This document shows, piece by piece, positions 32,826 through 46,047 of a stretch of DNA of 64,000 nucleotides. The DNA comes from Dermanyssus gallinae (lineage: Eukaryota; Arthropoda; Arachnida; Mesostigmata; Dermanyssidae), in the NCBI GenBank assembly GCA_003439945.1, contig QVRM01005378.1, forward strand, positions 1,141,501 through 1,205,500, written 5' to 3'. A program made the position numbers and the translations under genes. The notes under the pieces were generated by a model that was not told where the DNA came from, searched no databases, and was given only the letters and a program-made list of their open reading frames with translations. The first letter of the stretch is position 1; every line of letters starts with the position of its first letter.

Positions 32826-35800
32826 GTGTCTCTACGCCCTCGTGGAGGGTCACGTTGTGGCACAATGTCATTGCAAGACAGCCGTGCACTAATCGGAATC
32901 GACTTTATATCTACTTAGCCGTGTTGATTGCGGTCTCCGTTGACGGAGCTGACGAGAAAAAGCTGCAGATCGGCATCAAAAAACGACCGGAGAACTGCGA
33001 TCTCAAATCGAAGGCAGGAGACACGCTCTTCATGCACTATACAGGTACGATTTCGCATAGCACATGCTAGGCATCTATTATACATTTTCATATATCTTTC
33101 TTTTCCTACATTCTCTCTCTGAGTTTGTGAATGGCAGACTCCAGATTGTACTGATAAATGAGTAGAGGTGTACTGTATTTTTACAATATTATATATATAT
33201 ATATATATGGGGTAAGGTGGGAGTGGACGAATTGCGTTTAATTGATGGGGTAAAGTTTTTCTTTCTAAAGTGGGTTTTTGCGCTTTCAAATGCGTGCAGA
33301 AATAGGGTGGCCCACTGCTGACAGAGGATCTGCAAAAACAATGGCATCTAAAGAAAACGTGCGCCTTTGACGTTGATCTGCGCAACTGGCAAACCAAAAT
33401 TAGTGAGGTAGACATAGGAATTTATGGGACAGCAGCTATAAGGAGCACTGGGTGGAGGGCTAGCGTGGTGAAAGATCGGCATTTAACTACGGCCTTTGCA
33501 GCCCACGGATTTCATTACGTTCTGTGCAACATGGAGGGCTTCCATGAACCACAAGACAAATGTCGATGCAAACAATGCTGGAGTAAATTAATAAATATCA
33601 CGCCGCGGTTTGTCCAGCGGTTCGGTCCATAGTAGAACTGGCAAAACGCTAGATTGATTGTTGTGTCGAAGCACTGTGATGTAACATAAACACACTCACC
33701 CAGGCCGGGTGTTAATAAATAAATTATATATATAATTATATATATTTGCTTTAATAAATTCGGGAAAATATTTGCGTTATTGAACTCTAAAATTCCCTAT
33801 ATCGCTTTCAAAATCGTCTTGAGACATGCTGCAAATATATATATATATATATATTTGCAGCGTGTCTCAAGGCGTTATAGGGAATTTTAGAGCTCGTTAA
33901 GGCGCATATTTTCCATTGCAACGTGGTGTTATTGCCCGGCATATGAGCACAACATATGCGATTGAGCGACAATCAGTCCTTTAGAAAAACTAAGCAAACC
34001 AAAAAATTATCGTAGGGTTACGATTCTGAAGTAATGAACGTGAGAGCTAATAATAGAACTTAAATGTTTGCGAGTTTTCTTCTAAACGACAATGTCGCAT
34101 CTTCTAGCCGGCGCCGTAGTGTCCTTCAGGGGAGGCAGAATTTTCTTACGAACACGACGGCGTGCTTAGTTTCTCTATAGAACAGATTTTCTCGCAATCG
34201 CACATTTTGTGCTCCTATGTCGGACAATAACACCAGGATCACAAATTCTAGTAATTTCACTCTCACTCCGAAACATGACTCTTCCGAGATTATAATCCAT
34301 CGAACTAATATTTGCTTCAACGACCTCTATAATTATATATACCGTATTCGAAATCATCCTGTGACAGCCCGTATATATAGACTCCTCTCCAAAGTTTGTA
34401 ATTTCTTAAACAAATCGAAAATGCATGAAATCAAACTTTTTGCATGTACACATTTTTATTAACTACTGCTGAAATGTCCTAGGTTCGCTTTCGGGTATAT
34501 ATCCTATAAATTGTTCAATTGCACTACTAGGTTTGTTGGAGGACGGAACAAAGTTCGACAGTTCGTATGACCGTGGACAGCCGCTAAGCTTCACTCTGGG
34601 GAGCGGTCAGGTGATTCGAGGCTGGGACCAGGGCCTACTTGGGTATGTGCGATGGGTGCATACACCTAAACACGCTGACATTAAATGGCACGCATATATA
34701 CGCTCGTTTATATATTTGCATATACGTACAAGTTCATTATACGAATCTTCTACTCGTCACACCTAACTTATGCATTGTGCCTTGTACAAGGTACTCTCCT
34801 ATTTACCAGTAGCTATGCGCATATATATATATATTCATATTTGTGCATACACAGGGTTTTGCACAATCAACCGATGTAAATACAATCCATATTGCTTGCC
34901 GTTTTCTTCGTTTCTCTCCCTATGTACGTGTATTTGTGCTCATTTGCTACCCGCAGCATGTGTGTTGGCGAAAAGCGCAAGTTGGTCATTCCACCGGACA
35001 TGGGCTACGGATCGGCAGGCGCGCCACCGACTATTCCCGGTACGTTTCAGCACTTCTTCTCATAGTGGCAGCTTAAGAAATAGTAATAGATCTGACCAGA
35101 ACGATCTATGAGACCTAGCTGAAGAGGTTTGCGGCAGCGAGATCTAAACCGAAACCGACATAAGCATCGATATATGAAAATTGAATTGGAGAACGGCAGG
35201 AAAACAAGTAATAGATGGAGCAGACACCTCATTATTGAGAGCAAATCATACGCGACACACACGAGTTGATGGGGACGTGACCTTCCACCCAACGCAGGTG
35301 CAAGAGTGATCATATATTGACGGACATACTCGAGCCTTGCTTTCGAAACGTAGAGGGAGAGACAGAGTTGATTCCTAACTCCAGCGGCCTCTTTCAGCCG
35401 AGAGAATTGCAGGATACATATGCTAGAGGGCAACTAAGGTTGCTCCTTCATAAGTGCTTTCTTCGGCTGGGAAGGCAGAACTTATTTTAGCTTTTTCTCA
35501 CATATTGTATACGCTATGCGTAGAGTGTGCATACGTGCATTTTTCCTTTCTCTATTAAAAAAAGTTTGAAAATAATTATTATTAGGTACTAGTGCATGTT
35601 AAACAATATTAGAGTTATAAGGTCTGAACGTATTATCGCATTTTTTTAAAAGAATTACTCTATGGCGCCTAAAATAGATACCGCATTCCCTCTGAAAACG
35701 GCCAAAGACAACGCTTGCCTCAAGAATTGACCCTCTCTTCGATCACTCGTGACCTCCTGAATTCGTTCACTTAATTCTTTGAGGAATACTTCGGTTCCAT

Positions 35801-36346
35801 TGCTGATTGGTCCTAGTGTCTCTATGACAAAAGACACAAAAATATATATTGTTTTCAGTTCAGCGCATTTATCCCGTTTTCTGGCGTCCGCGTGCGTTGC
35901 TACCCACCCGGCTCAACTGAGCTGTGATGGAAGTAGAAAGCCGCGGTTGTGCACGAAACCGTTGCACCCTAAACTAAGAACTTCCTATTTGACTATAATG
36001 CAATAGTTACCCCATCAGGTCTTGCTTCGCTAGCGAACACTAAGCCTCTCGGTTCAAGTGTAGATCATATACCGGTTTTCCTAAGAGACCTTATAATCTG
36101 TTTAACACTGTTTAGTTCAGTTGTATTATTATGTATAAGACAAGTATCTTTATTGCAAATTTATGCAATAAGAGGGTGCTGGTTTCGGCTATTGGGATTC
36201 GCTTGTTGTTATGCCGTAGATCCCTCGCACTACATGTGTGGGCTGTATTATTTTCAATAATGACTACGTTTTTTTTCTTTGCAGGTGACGCCACACTTAC
36301 ATTTGAGGTCGAGCTGGTCAAAATACAACGGAAGAACGAACTGTAG
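32502..36346 (+). CDS. FKBP2: FKBP2-type ER peptidyl-prolyl isomerase
   Basis: FK506-binding prolyl isomerase (FKBP13 type) of the ER lumen. Five exons: 32502-32535, 32919-33044, 34531-34642, 34957-35039, 36285-36346. Introns are GT-AG, phases agree, 138 aa (human 142). The signal peptide [21 protein letters not shown] is split by intron 1, which supports the start. Then [14 protein letters not shown] and [10 protein letters not shown], and the FKBP core (about 40-134): [46 protein letters not shown] and [16 protein letters not shown]. The ligand-pocket residues Tyr, Phe-Asp, Val-Ile, Trp and Phe of FKBP12 are all present. It ends KNEL, an ER-retrieval variant of KDEL (human RTEL). It should help fold secretory proteins. 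The TRUB2 promoter faces it 1.3 kb away. Call very sure. Confidence 0.96.
33045..34530. other. FKBP2 intron 2
   Basis: Contains an AT tract (33190-33208), an imperfect foldback (33762-33914) and a possible decayed tRNA-like SINE near 33600-33690. No internal gene recognised. Confidence 0.6.
33762..33914. repeat. long inverted repeat (foldback / MITE-like)
   Basis: Left arm CTCTAAAATTCCCTATATCG ... CTTGAGACATGCTGCAAATA pairs with right arm TATTTGCAGCGTGTCTCAAG ... CGTTATAGGGAATTTTAGAG around a central (AT)n. Arms of about 75 bp, with about 12 unpaired bases in the left arm and a few mismatches. In FKBP2 intron 2. Confidence 0.88.
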
Positions 36347-36513
36347 AGTGCCCCTTTTATAGTATGTTTCGCTTGACAGTTTACAAGCGCATGTGGCCCT
36401 TGCGGCTAAGCTCGCTGCGGGTTACTCTAGTAAATATTATTTTTCTACCGATTGCCATATGCATTTTATCTTATGTGGTAATACACCCTAGCATAAATGA
36501 CTATTGAATTATC

Positions 36514-36576
<63 letters not shown>

Positions 36577-37417
36577 GTGAGCAGTGATTTCTGTGCCATT
36601 GAGGAATATTGTAAACAATAGAAAACAAAGTTTTTTTCATGTATTTCGTTGACAGCTTCATATACAACACTTCAGTAGGTAAAAACAGAATAATAAAAAC
36701 CGAAACAAATGCCAATACGCTTCCAAAATTTTACTGTTGGTTTTGTTTTCATATGCAGCGTTTCCCCGGTCTCAACGTGACCTATCCATCTCGACAATAA
36801 CGAAACCCATGCACACATAATATGGAAACTATTAACTAATGTTAATCTTAACCACAATACTGTATAGCGACTATTAGAACTAGCAACGATAACGGCTGTT
36901 TATTGCAAAGAAATGATGCTTTATTCAACCACAAATACAGACACAATAGTAGGATGGCCACTGGCTGCTGAAACAACCGAGAAATAGTGACATCTCTCTG
37001 CTTATCTACGTACAAATCATGAGCACAACGGGTAGGTATATCCGATACTATGGCACCATATTCACAGTTATGTACATACTCTATTCAGACTAGACTAAGG
37101 CCTTCGTGTCACGAACGCGGTACAAGACTGAATAAGCTACCCGTTTGCACTAGGCAACATGTTTTCTAAATTTGCACCAGTAGGCAAAAGACAATTAGGA
37201 GGCTTTAGACAAAATGTCTTCAGCATTCATTTCGAGGGGCTGAGAACACGAAAACCAGGTTTTGACGACATTTCTTCCCACCAATCATCGCCAAGGCGAG
37301 TGTCATGCCTCATTATGACAATACGTTATGTACACATATAGCTAGGTCGTTCCCTTGTTGTTACTGGCGCCGTTGGTCCCTGTTTTTAGATCTTTACTGG
37401 GTACCATGCAGGTTGGC
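36347..37417. other. tail-to-tail spacer between FKBP2 and ABITRAM
   Basis: Candidate poly(A) signals: AATAAA at 36692-36697 for FKBP2 and, on the minus strand, at 36925-36920 for ABITRAM. An (AT)n array lies at 36519-36570. No other gene. Confidence 0.5.
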
Positions 37418-37825
37418 CTAGCTACGGAACCTGGCATCAATGAGATCCTTCCGTATTTCCAAATAGTTATCCGGATTTGTGTACGCTGCGGTACGCAGCT
37501 GTTCCTCGAGGCTGAACGGTGGCAGGATAATTGCAATGAAACCACTTCGAAAGGGGTCCGCTGAGAGAATGGACGGATCATCTGTTAGGCGGGCATTCAC
37601 CTCAATCAGGGCCCCTGAAAATAGAAGACATAGCCAAGAAAAAGAAAGCCTGTGGTTATTTTTACGGAATTATTTCAACCAAATTATAAACCAGAACTAG
37701 AATAGAGCGACAGACACTGCTACAGGAATGACTACGAATAATACTAATTCTGCCTCACGGTAAAGTAGCAAAACGCCATACATGTGAGTTTACAAGCTTA
37801 ATCAGTCCACACTGCCATTCAACGG

Positions 37826-37877
<52 letters not shown>

Positions 37878-40036
37878 TCCTCATGGTGTTTTCTTGGACT
37901 GTACGCATATGATGGCAAACAACTCTTAATGCTTTCTGCTATCATTTCCAAAATACAACTCACGTTTATGTACATCTAGGTATACGTGCTGATCTTTCTG
38001 GATGCATTGTTACAGTAGTACCAAATAGCAGTACAGTGGGCCCTGCTACATAAAATATATCTTTATATCCGCGCGCACAGCTTACCCGGAATACAAGCAG
38101 GAACCTTGAATGACTCTTCACCGGCCCTAATCGTACAGAGAAGACTATCCTTTTTAACACGTTGTCCTCCTTTTTTACGTTTGCCCTTTACCTGAAAGTG
38201 TATAGACCCGGTGAAAATTATACAAAAGTAAATCACTGCATTCATATACTCCACATAATGTACCACTAATTGTAGTTACACTTAGCCTTAGATCTCTTTT
38301 GAATTACTAATGGCTAACCATCGAAGATAATGCGAAGGCTCACCATAAAAGACAGCGGTGGCTCCAGATGTAAAGCTTTAACTCAATTAAATTAGAAAGC
38401 TATTCTTAAGGTGAGCCTCCTTTAGTTCTGTTATTCATCACCAGAAATAAGTCGCCCAAACTTCAGGGTGCTCTAGTTATCCACCGGCATTCCAATGGAA
38501 AACTAACTGATCCGCTCACCATATCAAAGCTCTATTCGAAGACTGCGTACAGTTGCATATATGCATCAATACTGAGCCTAACTAGATTACATAACTCTAA
38601 CTAGGTAAACGATGTACTGGCGCCGCACAGGCTCGAAAAAGATTCGAGCTTATGCTACGAAGATCCTGTTGTATCTGGTGGAATTAGAAAGGCGTAGCGT
38701 GCTATTAGCTTTGCCGAGCAACGAAACGATTAGACATGAAAAGAACCGCCCTTTGTTCGACTGTTTGAAGCAAGCAGAGCTCGAATAATGTCCCAAATTG
38801 TTCAATTACAGAGGAGTCGTACTCCATATGTGAACATGTACCGCGTATGACAAAGCCCGCATACACGTGTGTCAATATGCTGTATTTTGCATAGGGTATA
38901 TTACCCAACCCACCTTATAGTCAATGACCTTGCCTGAGCGGTATAGTTGGTCATCTGAAGCGATTATAATATGTACCGCTCACTTCCGAATTTTCTAAGG
39001 GAAGTGAACCTCGAAAGTTTTTAGGGTGTCAATACCCATTTTGATCACTTTTTGCGTCTAAAAACGAGATATTCTGTAAGGAATTTTCTCCTTATAAGTA
39101 TTAGGCAAAAAATATAGCAAGGGGTGCTACATATGTATAGTTAATTGAAGTGACTCCATATGTATGAAATTATTTCGAGATTAACTTAGGAATCCAACAG
39201 AACTTTCGTTTTTTTCTTATAGCATTTCGTCTAGACGTAAAGGTACGGTATTATCTGTGTCGAATACAGTTTCGGTGGTTAATATATCTTTGGCAGTGTG
39301 CGCCTGCTATTAGATTACAAACTAACGAAAAATAAAAGTAGCATACCTTATTATCGAGGCGGCTGAGCGATTCGTTGACTCGAAAATCAACCTCGTCAAC
39401 CTGAAGCTGTTTGCGGATGACAGGATGTGAAGGCGCCAAGCAGAGGACGCCAATGCGATTCGAATGAAGCAGAATGAGGTAGTCGTGCGCTCGCTCGTCG
39501 TCAGTGTCCAGATGAAATCTGCAACAAAACGTGATCCATAGTCATTCAAGTCCTCAGTCAAAATTTCCTCTAAAAGATACTCTCCGAACAAACTATCTGC
39601 TTTGAAATGATGGGCAATCCACAACAGATCAGTACCGGTCACAGACAACCTCAGTTCTAAAATCATGATCATCGGAAAAAGTTCCTGAAGCACCACGTAA
39701 GGCTATTATGCTTAAAATATTAACAGATTTACAGGCTGGAGCCCGTGTAAGTGTAGTATGTCGTAAAGTACTGTAATGATAGATTGTAACGACTTGTTCA
39801 CCTGTTCAAGAAGTGTATACTAAATGTGATGTTAGCCGATAAAGATTTGCTGCTCTGTACCTGGGACAGTAGTAACGTTCCAGGATCGAAGGCAGTCCGA
39901 AGATCCGTTTGACGAGTCTCACTTTCTCCCAGTCCCGAGAGTCATTTTTGCTTACTGGAGAATTTGGTGAGGCCACTGCCTCGGGCGCACCTGAATCCTT
40001 CTCCTGCATCAGCTCCGCGACGGATTCCATCTCCAT
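37418..40036 (-). CDS. ABITRAM: ABITRAM / FAM206A (Simiate) homologue
   Basis: Small conserved eukaryotic protein reported in vertebrates as an actin-binding and transcription-related factor with a lipoyl-like fold; its core role is unsettled. Four minus-strand exons: 40036-39861, 39518-39347, 38191-38086, 37614-37418. GT-AG introns, matching phases, 216 aa (human 181). Blocks in order: LPSILERYYCPRFH (human VPSLVDRYFTRWY), LILLHSNRIGVLCLAPSHPV, SLSRLDNKVKGKRKKGGQRV, LLCTIRAGEESFKVPACIPG, LIEVNARLTDDPSILSADP, GFIAIILPPF, and a C-terminal acidic helix. The extra length is an N-terminal stretch of about 45 residues. Start: two in-frame ATGs (40036, 40030) lie just downstream of a TTTTAG|GTG acceptor-like site (40048-40047), so a 5' UTR intron or another upstream exon is possible. 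Identification is strong; the exact N-terminus is uncertain. Confidence 0.9.
37828..37874. repeat. (AT)n array in ABITRAM intron 3
   Basis: Pure AT dinucleotides in the 471-bp intron between exons 4 and 3. Confidence 0.93.
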
Positions 40037-40069
40037 CGAGGGACACCTAAAAGCAACCAAAGTTTGCTC

Positions 40070-40103
<34 letters not shown>

Positions 40104-42394
40104 CACTTAACTCATTTATTCTGCCCCTTATAAAGTGTTTGATATTTCTCACTTCTCACTCGCCTAGATTCCGCGGCTAAAGAGCGCTCTATAAATGACA
40201 CTCAGTATTTAGCACAGATCAAACATTGAAAAGAAGTATATGAGACAGACTTACGTTTCAGTTTTAGTTGTCTCCGCGTGTATCTATTGTCATCTAACCA
40301 TTGATACAGGTTTAAGAATCAGTAAAACATGAAATTTAACGCCAATTATATTACTAGCGAAAATCTAATAATTACAGGTAAAGTGTTCATTAAACAAGGG
40401 CAGGTATTCATTCTTCTGGAAGCAAAAAATATACTTTTGTACATATATCAGTCGGCACCAATAATTCTAGTTTGAACGAAAATTCTTGCATATCATTCTC
40501 AGTGATTTTTGAGCAAGTTGGGCTAATTTTAGCTATTTCGTTAGACAACACTTTGCGTATACCTTAAGGTATTTTCAACGGATTTACTTCGTAGTTTTTT
40601 CGTTTCAACGTTACCATTGAGCACAGCAGATATGGCAAATTTATAATAGAGTATTACGGAACAAATATAGTTAGCCAATAATTAAAATAGAATAGCATCC
40701 AGGGAAATAGGGAGATAAAAGAGGAAGTGCAAAAAGTAACAAAAATATATAGCTGCAGTAATGTGGATAGGGAAAGCAGAAGCAACATGTAGAACAACAT
40801 TACCTGCTGAGCATGGAAAATAGCCGAGATATTGGTCGAAATTGCATATAAACGCTGAATGAAATAGAAGAAATTTGAGATTTGGCAGATGATTTTTCAC
40901 ACATCAGCTGTTGCTGAAGGCACCAAGTGGGAAATAATAGACTCAACAATCATCAGAGCAAATCGGGGTGCTGCTGGTGCAAGGAAACATGTTGCCACTC
41001 GTAAATTTCCCTCGGTACGTGCGTGTTAAGAAGTTTATTAAGTTATATCCTTATTGCAGCCAGGTAATGGTGAAATTTGAGCACTCAAGGTCTAGAAATA
41101 GTTCTCTGTGCAGTCAAGGACCATAAGCTATTGGTGGTACTTTGTGGCGAAAATAAAATTATGTGTATCAAAAATGTTTCAAAGATCTAACTAGAACATT
41201 AATTAGTCATTTTTTCCCCCGTGATATGTACTAAGTGTAAAAAAGCCGATAAACATTAATATATGGTGAGTAGTAGTTTTTGATATTGAACAATTGTTAA
41301 AGAAGTCATCTTCCTCTTTATGGAATATATGGAGTTTTTGCCAAGTATTATTATGAGTATAGGAATCTAAATTCGAATATATGTGATCCAGGCTGATCCG
41401 TCAATTGGCTGCATATGGTACGTCGTCAAGATCCCGTAAAAGTAGCAATATTGATATGATTCAGATCCAAGAAGTGAGTTAAATAAAGTACAGCTAATGT
41501 TGCGCAGCAAATCACGATAACATTAGTCTGGTAAAAAAAAAAAGCTGCATATTGTGTACGGAAAAGGAACTTAACATAATTCGAAATTGCAGGTCGGTAT
41601 AATAAATTGTTGTTATATGGATCAGATAAAAGGCTACCCTTTAAAATTTAGTCAATGGGTTAAAAGACAAATAAAGCATGATGAAACTATAATGACAAGC
41701 TTATATAAACAGCATACCTTGCAAACACAAACAGAGCACAGCAGCAAAGAGAAAAAGCCACATTCACAAAAGTAGCTTACACAACGACGTTATTCAGCAA
41801 CACAAAGTTAAAAAGAAAATACAGACAGAAACACATATATGATGGTAAATATAAGGATCCAAGAATATTATTAAGAGAGAATAATAATACTACACTGATA
41901 CCTTCAATACAAATTACAAATAATACATGGTTTGGATATATTTTTAAAATATCGAATGTGTTCTATTTCCTAGGATCTGAAAGCAGTTTGTTTGTAAAAA
42001 CAAGGAGTTCATTAGATGTATGGTTCCAGTAATTTTAGTAACGTATAATACGAACATCTAGCAATAAAGATTAGTAAATATTATATCCGGTTTACTGGAA
42101 CGACAAAAGTAGAGCAATGCAAACATCTTATATAGTATATGCAATAGAGTATGCTTTAAAAAGAATGTATTAAATTGCTAAGTTGCTCCTATTTCCAGCG
42201 TTAACAGCAGAAAGTTTCTAACTATTAACCTTGCTCGCTTCTGTCGTTTAAAAAGCAATCTTTGATGCTTTACTAGCTCTTATAAGAGCTAGTAAATGAT
42301 AAATTTGATCATCATGTTTGATTTAATTATTAATTGCACACAAACACAAAATGCTGCTATGCTGATTGTAAAACGCTTTTGCGTTATTTAAAGG

Positions 42395-42407
<13 letters not shown>
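40037..42407. other. gene-free AT-rich spacer upstream of ABITRAM
   Basis: It starts with the presumed ABITRAM 5' flank, an (AT)n array (40072-40102), then about 2.3 kb of AT-rich unique sequence without a recognisable ORF, RNA gene or repeat, apart from a 28-bp perfect palindrome at 42269-42296. Confidence 0.6.
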
Positions 42408-42457
<50 letters not shown>

Positions 42458-42463
42458 ATATAC
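42408..42463. repeat. (AC)n(AT)n array
   Basis: A short CACACACACA run leads into AT dinucleotides with one ATTAT interruption. Confidence 0.92.
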
Positions 42464-42578
42464 AGCGAGCGGCAGCTTGGTAGAGCGGCATCAATAACAA
42501 CAAACTTCACAAGATCGAACAGAACCACGCCGTCAGGTGTGCTCCTCTCACTTTCTCGACCTCTCTTTCTCTCTCTCT

Positions 42579-43815
42579 CCCGTCGAAAGAAGTTCTTTCT
42601 TCAGACGTCGTCAAGACGTCACCAACTCACCAAACGTCACCGAACGGATAACTAACTAATTAATTGCCTACCTACCTACCTAACTAACTAATTAATTACC
42701 TACCTGACCAACTAATTACCTACCTACCTAACGAACTAATTGCCTACCTACCTAACGAACTAATTACCTACCTACCTAACGAACTAATTGCCTACCTACC
42801 TAACTGATACAACTGCAAATTAACAATCTACCTACCTATTTAACGAACTAACTTCTTAAACTGGATAGCCTAACCAAGCATTCCCAACACAAGCAAACGG
42901 CTACGGTCGGCAACGCGCGAAACTTACAATATTACACTATGGGGAGTTCTGCTATTTGTTGTATGCTGCTGCTGTTGCTGTTGAGGCTATGGCGAGTGCT
43001 CCTGGTACACTAACAAACGAAAACCCGAGGCACCACTACCACGGTTGTATCCTGTAGTGGTGGAGGAGGTGGTGTACACCCATTCGCCAAAATCATTGTT
43101 CCGAATCTTCGCCAGACCAAGACATTGCTGCAATTATCACATCACGACAGCACATGCATCAACGACAACAACGACGACAACGACCATAACAACCATAACA
43201 ACAACAACATCAACAACAACACCAACACCACCACATTCGAACGCCGCAGCAGAATAATAATCTGCTCATTTCTACCTTATTTTGTTCGTATCATGCGTCC
43301 GACAGTCGAGCGGGCAGATTAGCAAACTAACTGACCGGCTTAGCTGGTGGCAGAAGACTGGGTCTTTTAGCATTCGTCTTTTCGAACTCTCTCTCTGTCT
43401 CTTTCATGCCGTCCCGGCTTCGCGCAGCTACAGCATCAGCAGCAGTAGACGCGGAGGGAGCGGAGTTTTGAAAACACCCGCCAAGCTGGCGCAGACCTCG
43501 CGTCAGTCACCCTGGCCACCGCCACAGCTATTGTAGATGTGTGGTGTGGAATTCCACGGTAATGCAATGCATCTAGATGCCTTTTTCGTGTTTTTGTTAT
43601 ACTATACAACAATGACATGATGCCTTTCTCTGTCCCGTCAAAAGAAGTTCTTTCTCAGACGTCGGCAGGACGTCAACAGCTCCACCTACCTAACGAACTA
43701 CTAATGAACTACCTACCTAACAAACGAATTAACCACCTACCTATCTATCTACCTAACTAACTAATTACCTACCTACCTATCTACCTAACTAACTAATTAC
43801 CTACCTATCTAACAA
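42579..43815. repeat. two modules: hairpin-rich 50-mer followed by CCTA/ACTA tandem repeats
   Basis: AAAGAAGTTCTTTC with GACGTC copies at 42579-42630 is followed by irregular CCTA/CTAACTAATT repeats (42655-42850). Nearly the same 50-mer recurs at 43634-43685, followed by the same repeat type (43685-43815). Between them are CAA/ACC-rich runs (43140-43240). No gene recognised. Confidence 0.75.
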
Positions 43816-43948
43816 AATATGTGTTACTAAATGTAGAAAAACCGAAGAAAAACCCTATTTCGTACTTGACAAAATTCTACGGAGGATACGTTCCGAAATC
43901 TCGAAGCTCATATAAACATGCTAATAGCTAGCTGCCATACATACAAAC

Positions 43949-44717
<769 letters not shown>

Positions 44718-44724
44718 TAATTAC

Positions 44725-44906
44725 CCGGTAATAGCGTGGTGGGTGCATTCGTCTGCGCTTCGCCACCGGAGGGGACACATAGCAGGTGCGCGGGTTCGAG
44801 CCCCACGATTGCACCGATTTGTATTTATGGGGGTGGTCCGTCTATGGAACAATGCAAAAAGCAGTCCCGTGGACGTTAAATCTTGGCTGAGGGTCAGCCC
44901 GAAAAG
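44725..44906 (+). mobile_element. tRNA-derived SINE (family A), copy 2
   Basis: Same head and body order as the copy at 31488: near-consensus box A TAGCGTGGTGG, box B GGTTCGAGCCC, TATTTATGGGGGTGGTCCG, CCGTGGACGTTAAATCTTGG and CTGAGGGTCAGCCCGAAAA. The flanks share only TAATTAC (44718-44724 and 44907-44913), so the target duplication is eroded or short. Confidence 0.85.
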
Positions 44907-44913
44907 TAATTAC

Positions 44914-45900
44914 ACAAATGTACCTCTATGAACGAGAAAATTTACATCTCAAGAGAATATGCATGGGTAATTCAGCGACCTGACCTTAAGTCTTAAAATC
45001 GGCGTCATCAGAAATGTCGACCACGAAATTGATGAATGAGAAGCAAAAGCTTGCCGCATACCCGAATATTTGCGAATCTCTCCGAAAATAAATATAGTAT
45101 GTCTTAGTTACGCATCATTTGCTGCTAGCTAGAGCTTAAGAACGAGATTTACAAGAAGATTTATTTTCCTTTCTAGTATGGCAGACCACTCTGCCAGCCA
45201 GATTGCTAGACTCAAGAACGAGCAAATGGCATTAAGTCCTTCGTTCGTACAAGCAGGCATTAGTACCGTCACATATAGCATTTGTTTTCCCTATTACTCT
45301 CGAACGGGGCAATGCGTAGTTACGCCGTAGCGCTACTTCAACCGACCCGCGACATCTCGGAACTGCATCTTAGGTTATCATCAAACTTCAGAGAGCGATA
45401 AACCGCGTTCGAAATTTGCCTGCGTAGAGTTTTCCAGCTAGATTTGTTCCAGGGTCGAACGTACCTACTCCAACAGTGTAATACTAATAATAATAATACT
45501 AATAATACAAAAGACACATAAGACGTATAGTAAACAGGATGACCCGTTATTAATATCATCGTCGTCGATCTTCATCGATGGCGGCGGCAAATTTGAAAAA
45601 AAATGGCTTTTGACAAGCTCACCAGGCCCACCCAGCCTACATCCGCCCGTATAAACAAAGGTTCGTATAAACAGCTGATCTTCCAGCAGCAGCAGCAGCA
45701 AGAGCAGACGCTACAAGATCGCAGTAGCACAGATCAATAAACACAACACCGCCACCAACAACAACAACATCATTGTCTACGCACACGCGTTTTATTAGTT
45801 ACGGAGTTATCTACTTCCAGCTAGCTACACAAACTAAAGGGATCGACCAGTAGTAGTAGTAGTAGTAGTTTAGTAGTAGTTTAGTTTTGAATAGTTCCGC
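44914..45900. other. unannotated spacer
   Basis: A 51-codon plus-strand frame from ATG 45178 (MADHSASQIARLKNEQMALS) has an even composition but no recognised family, so it is not called. From about 45480 AAT, CAG, AAC and AGT runs begin. Confidence 0.5.
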
Positions 45901-46014
45901 CCATAGTCGCCAGGTGGCGCGCGCGTGCCGTGATTGTTGACGCGGTGATGGATAATATTGGTGGTGGCGAGTCGGCACCCTCGCCCTCACAAGCTCATTC
46001 AGTCCACAGTCGTC

Positions 46015-46047
<33 letters not shown>

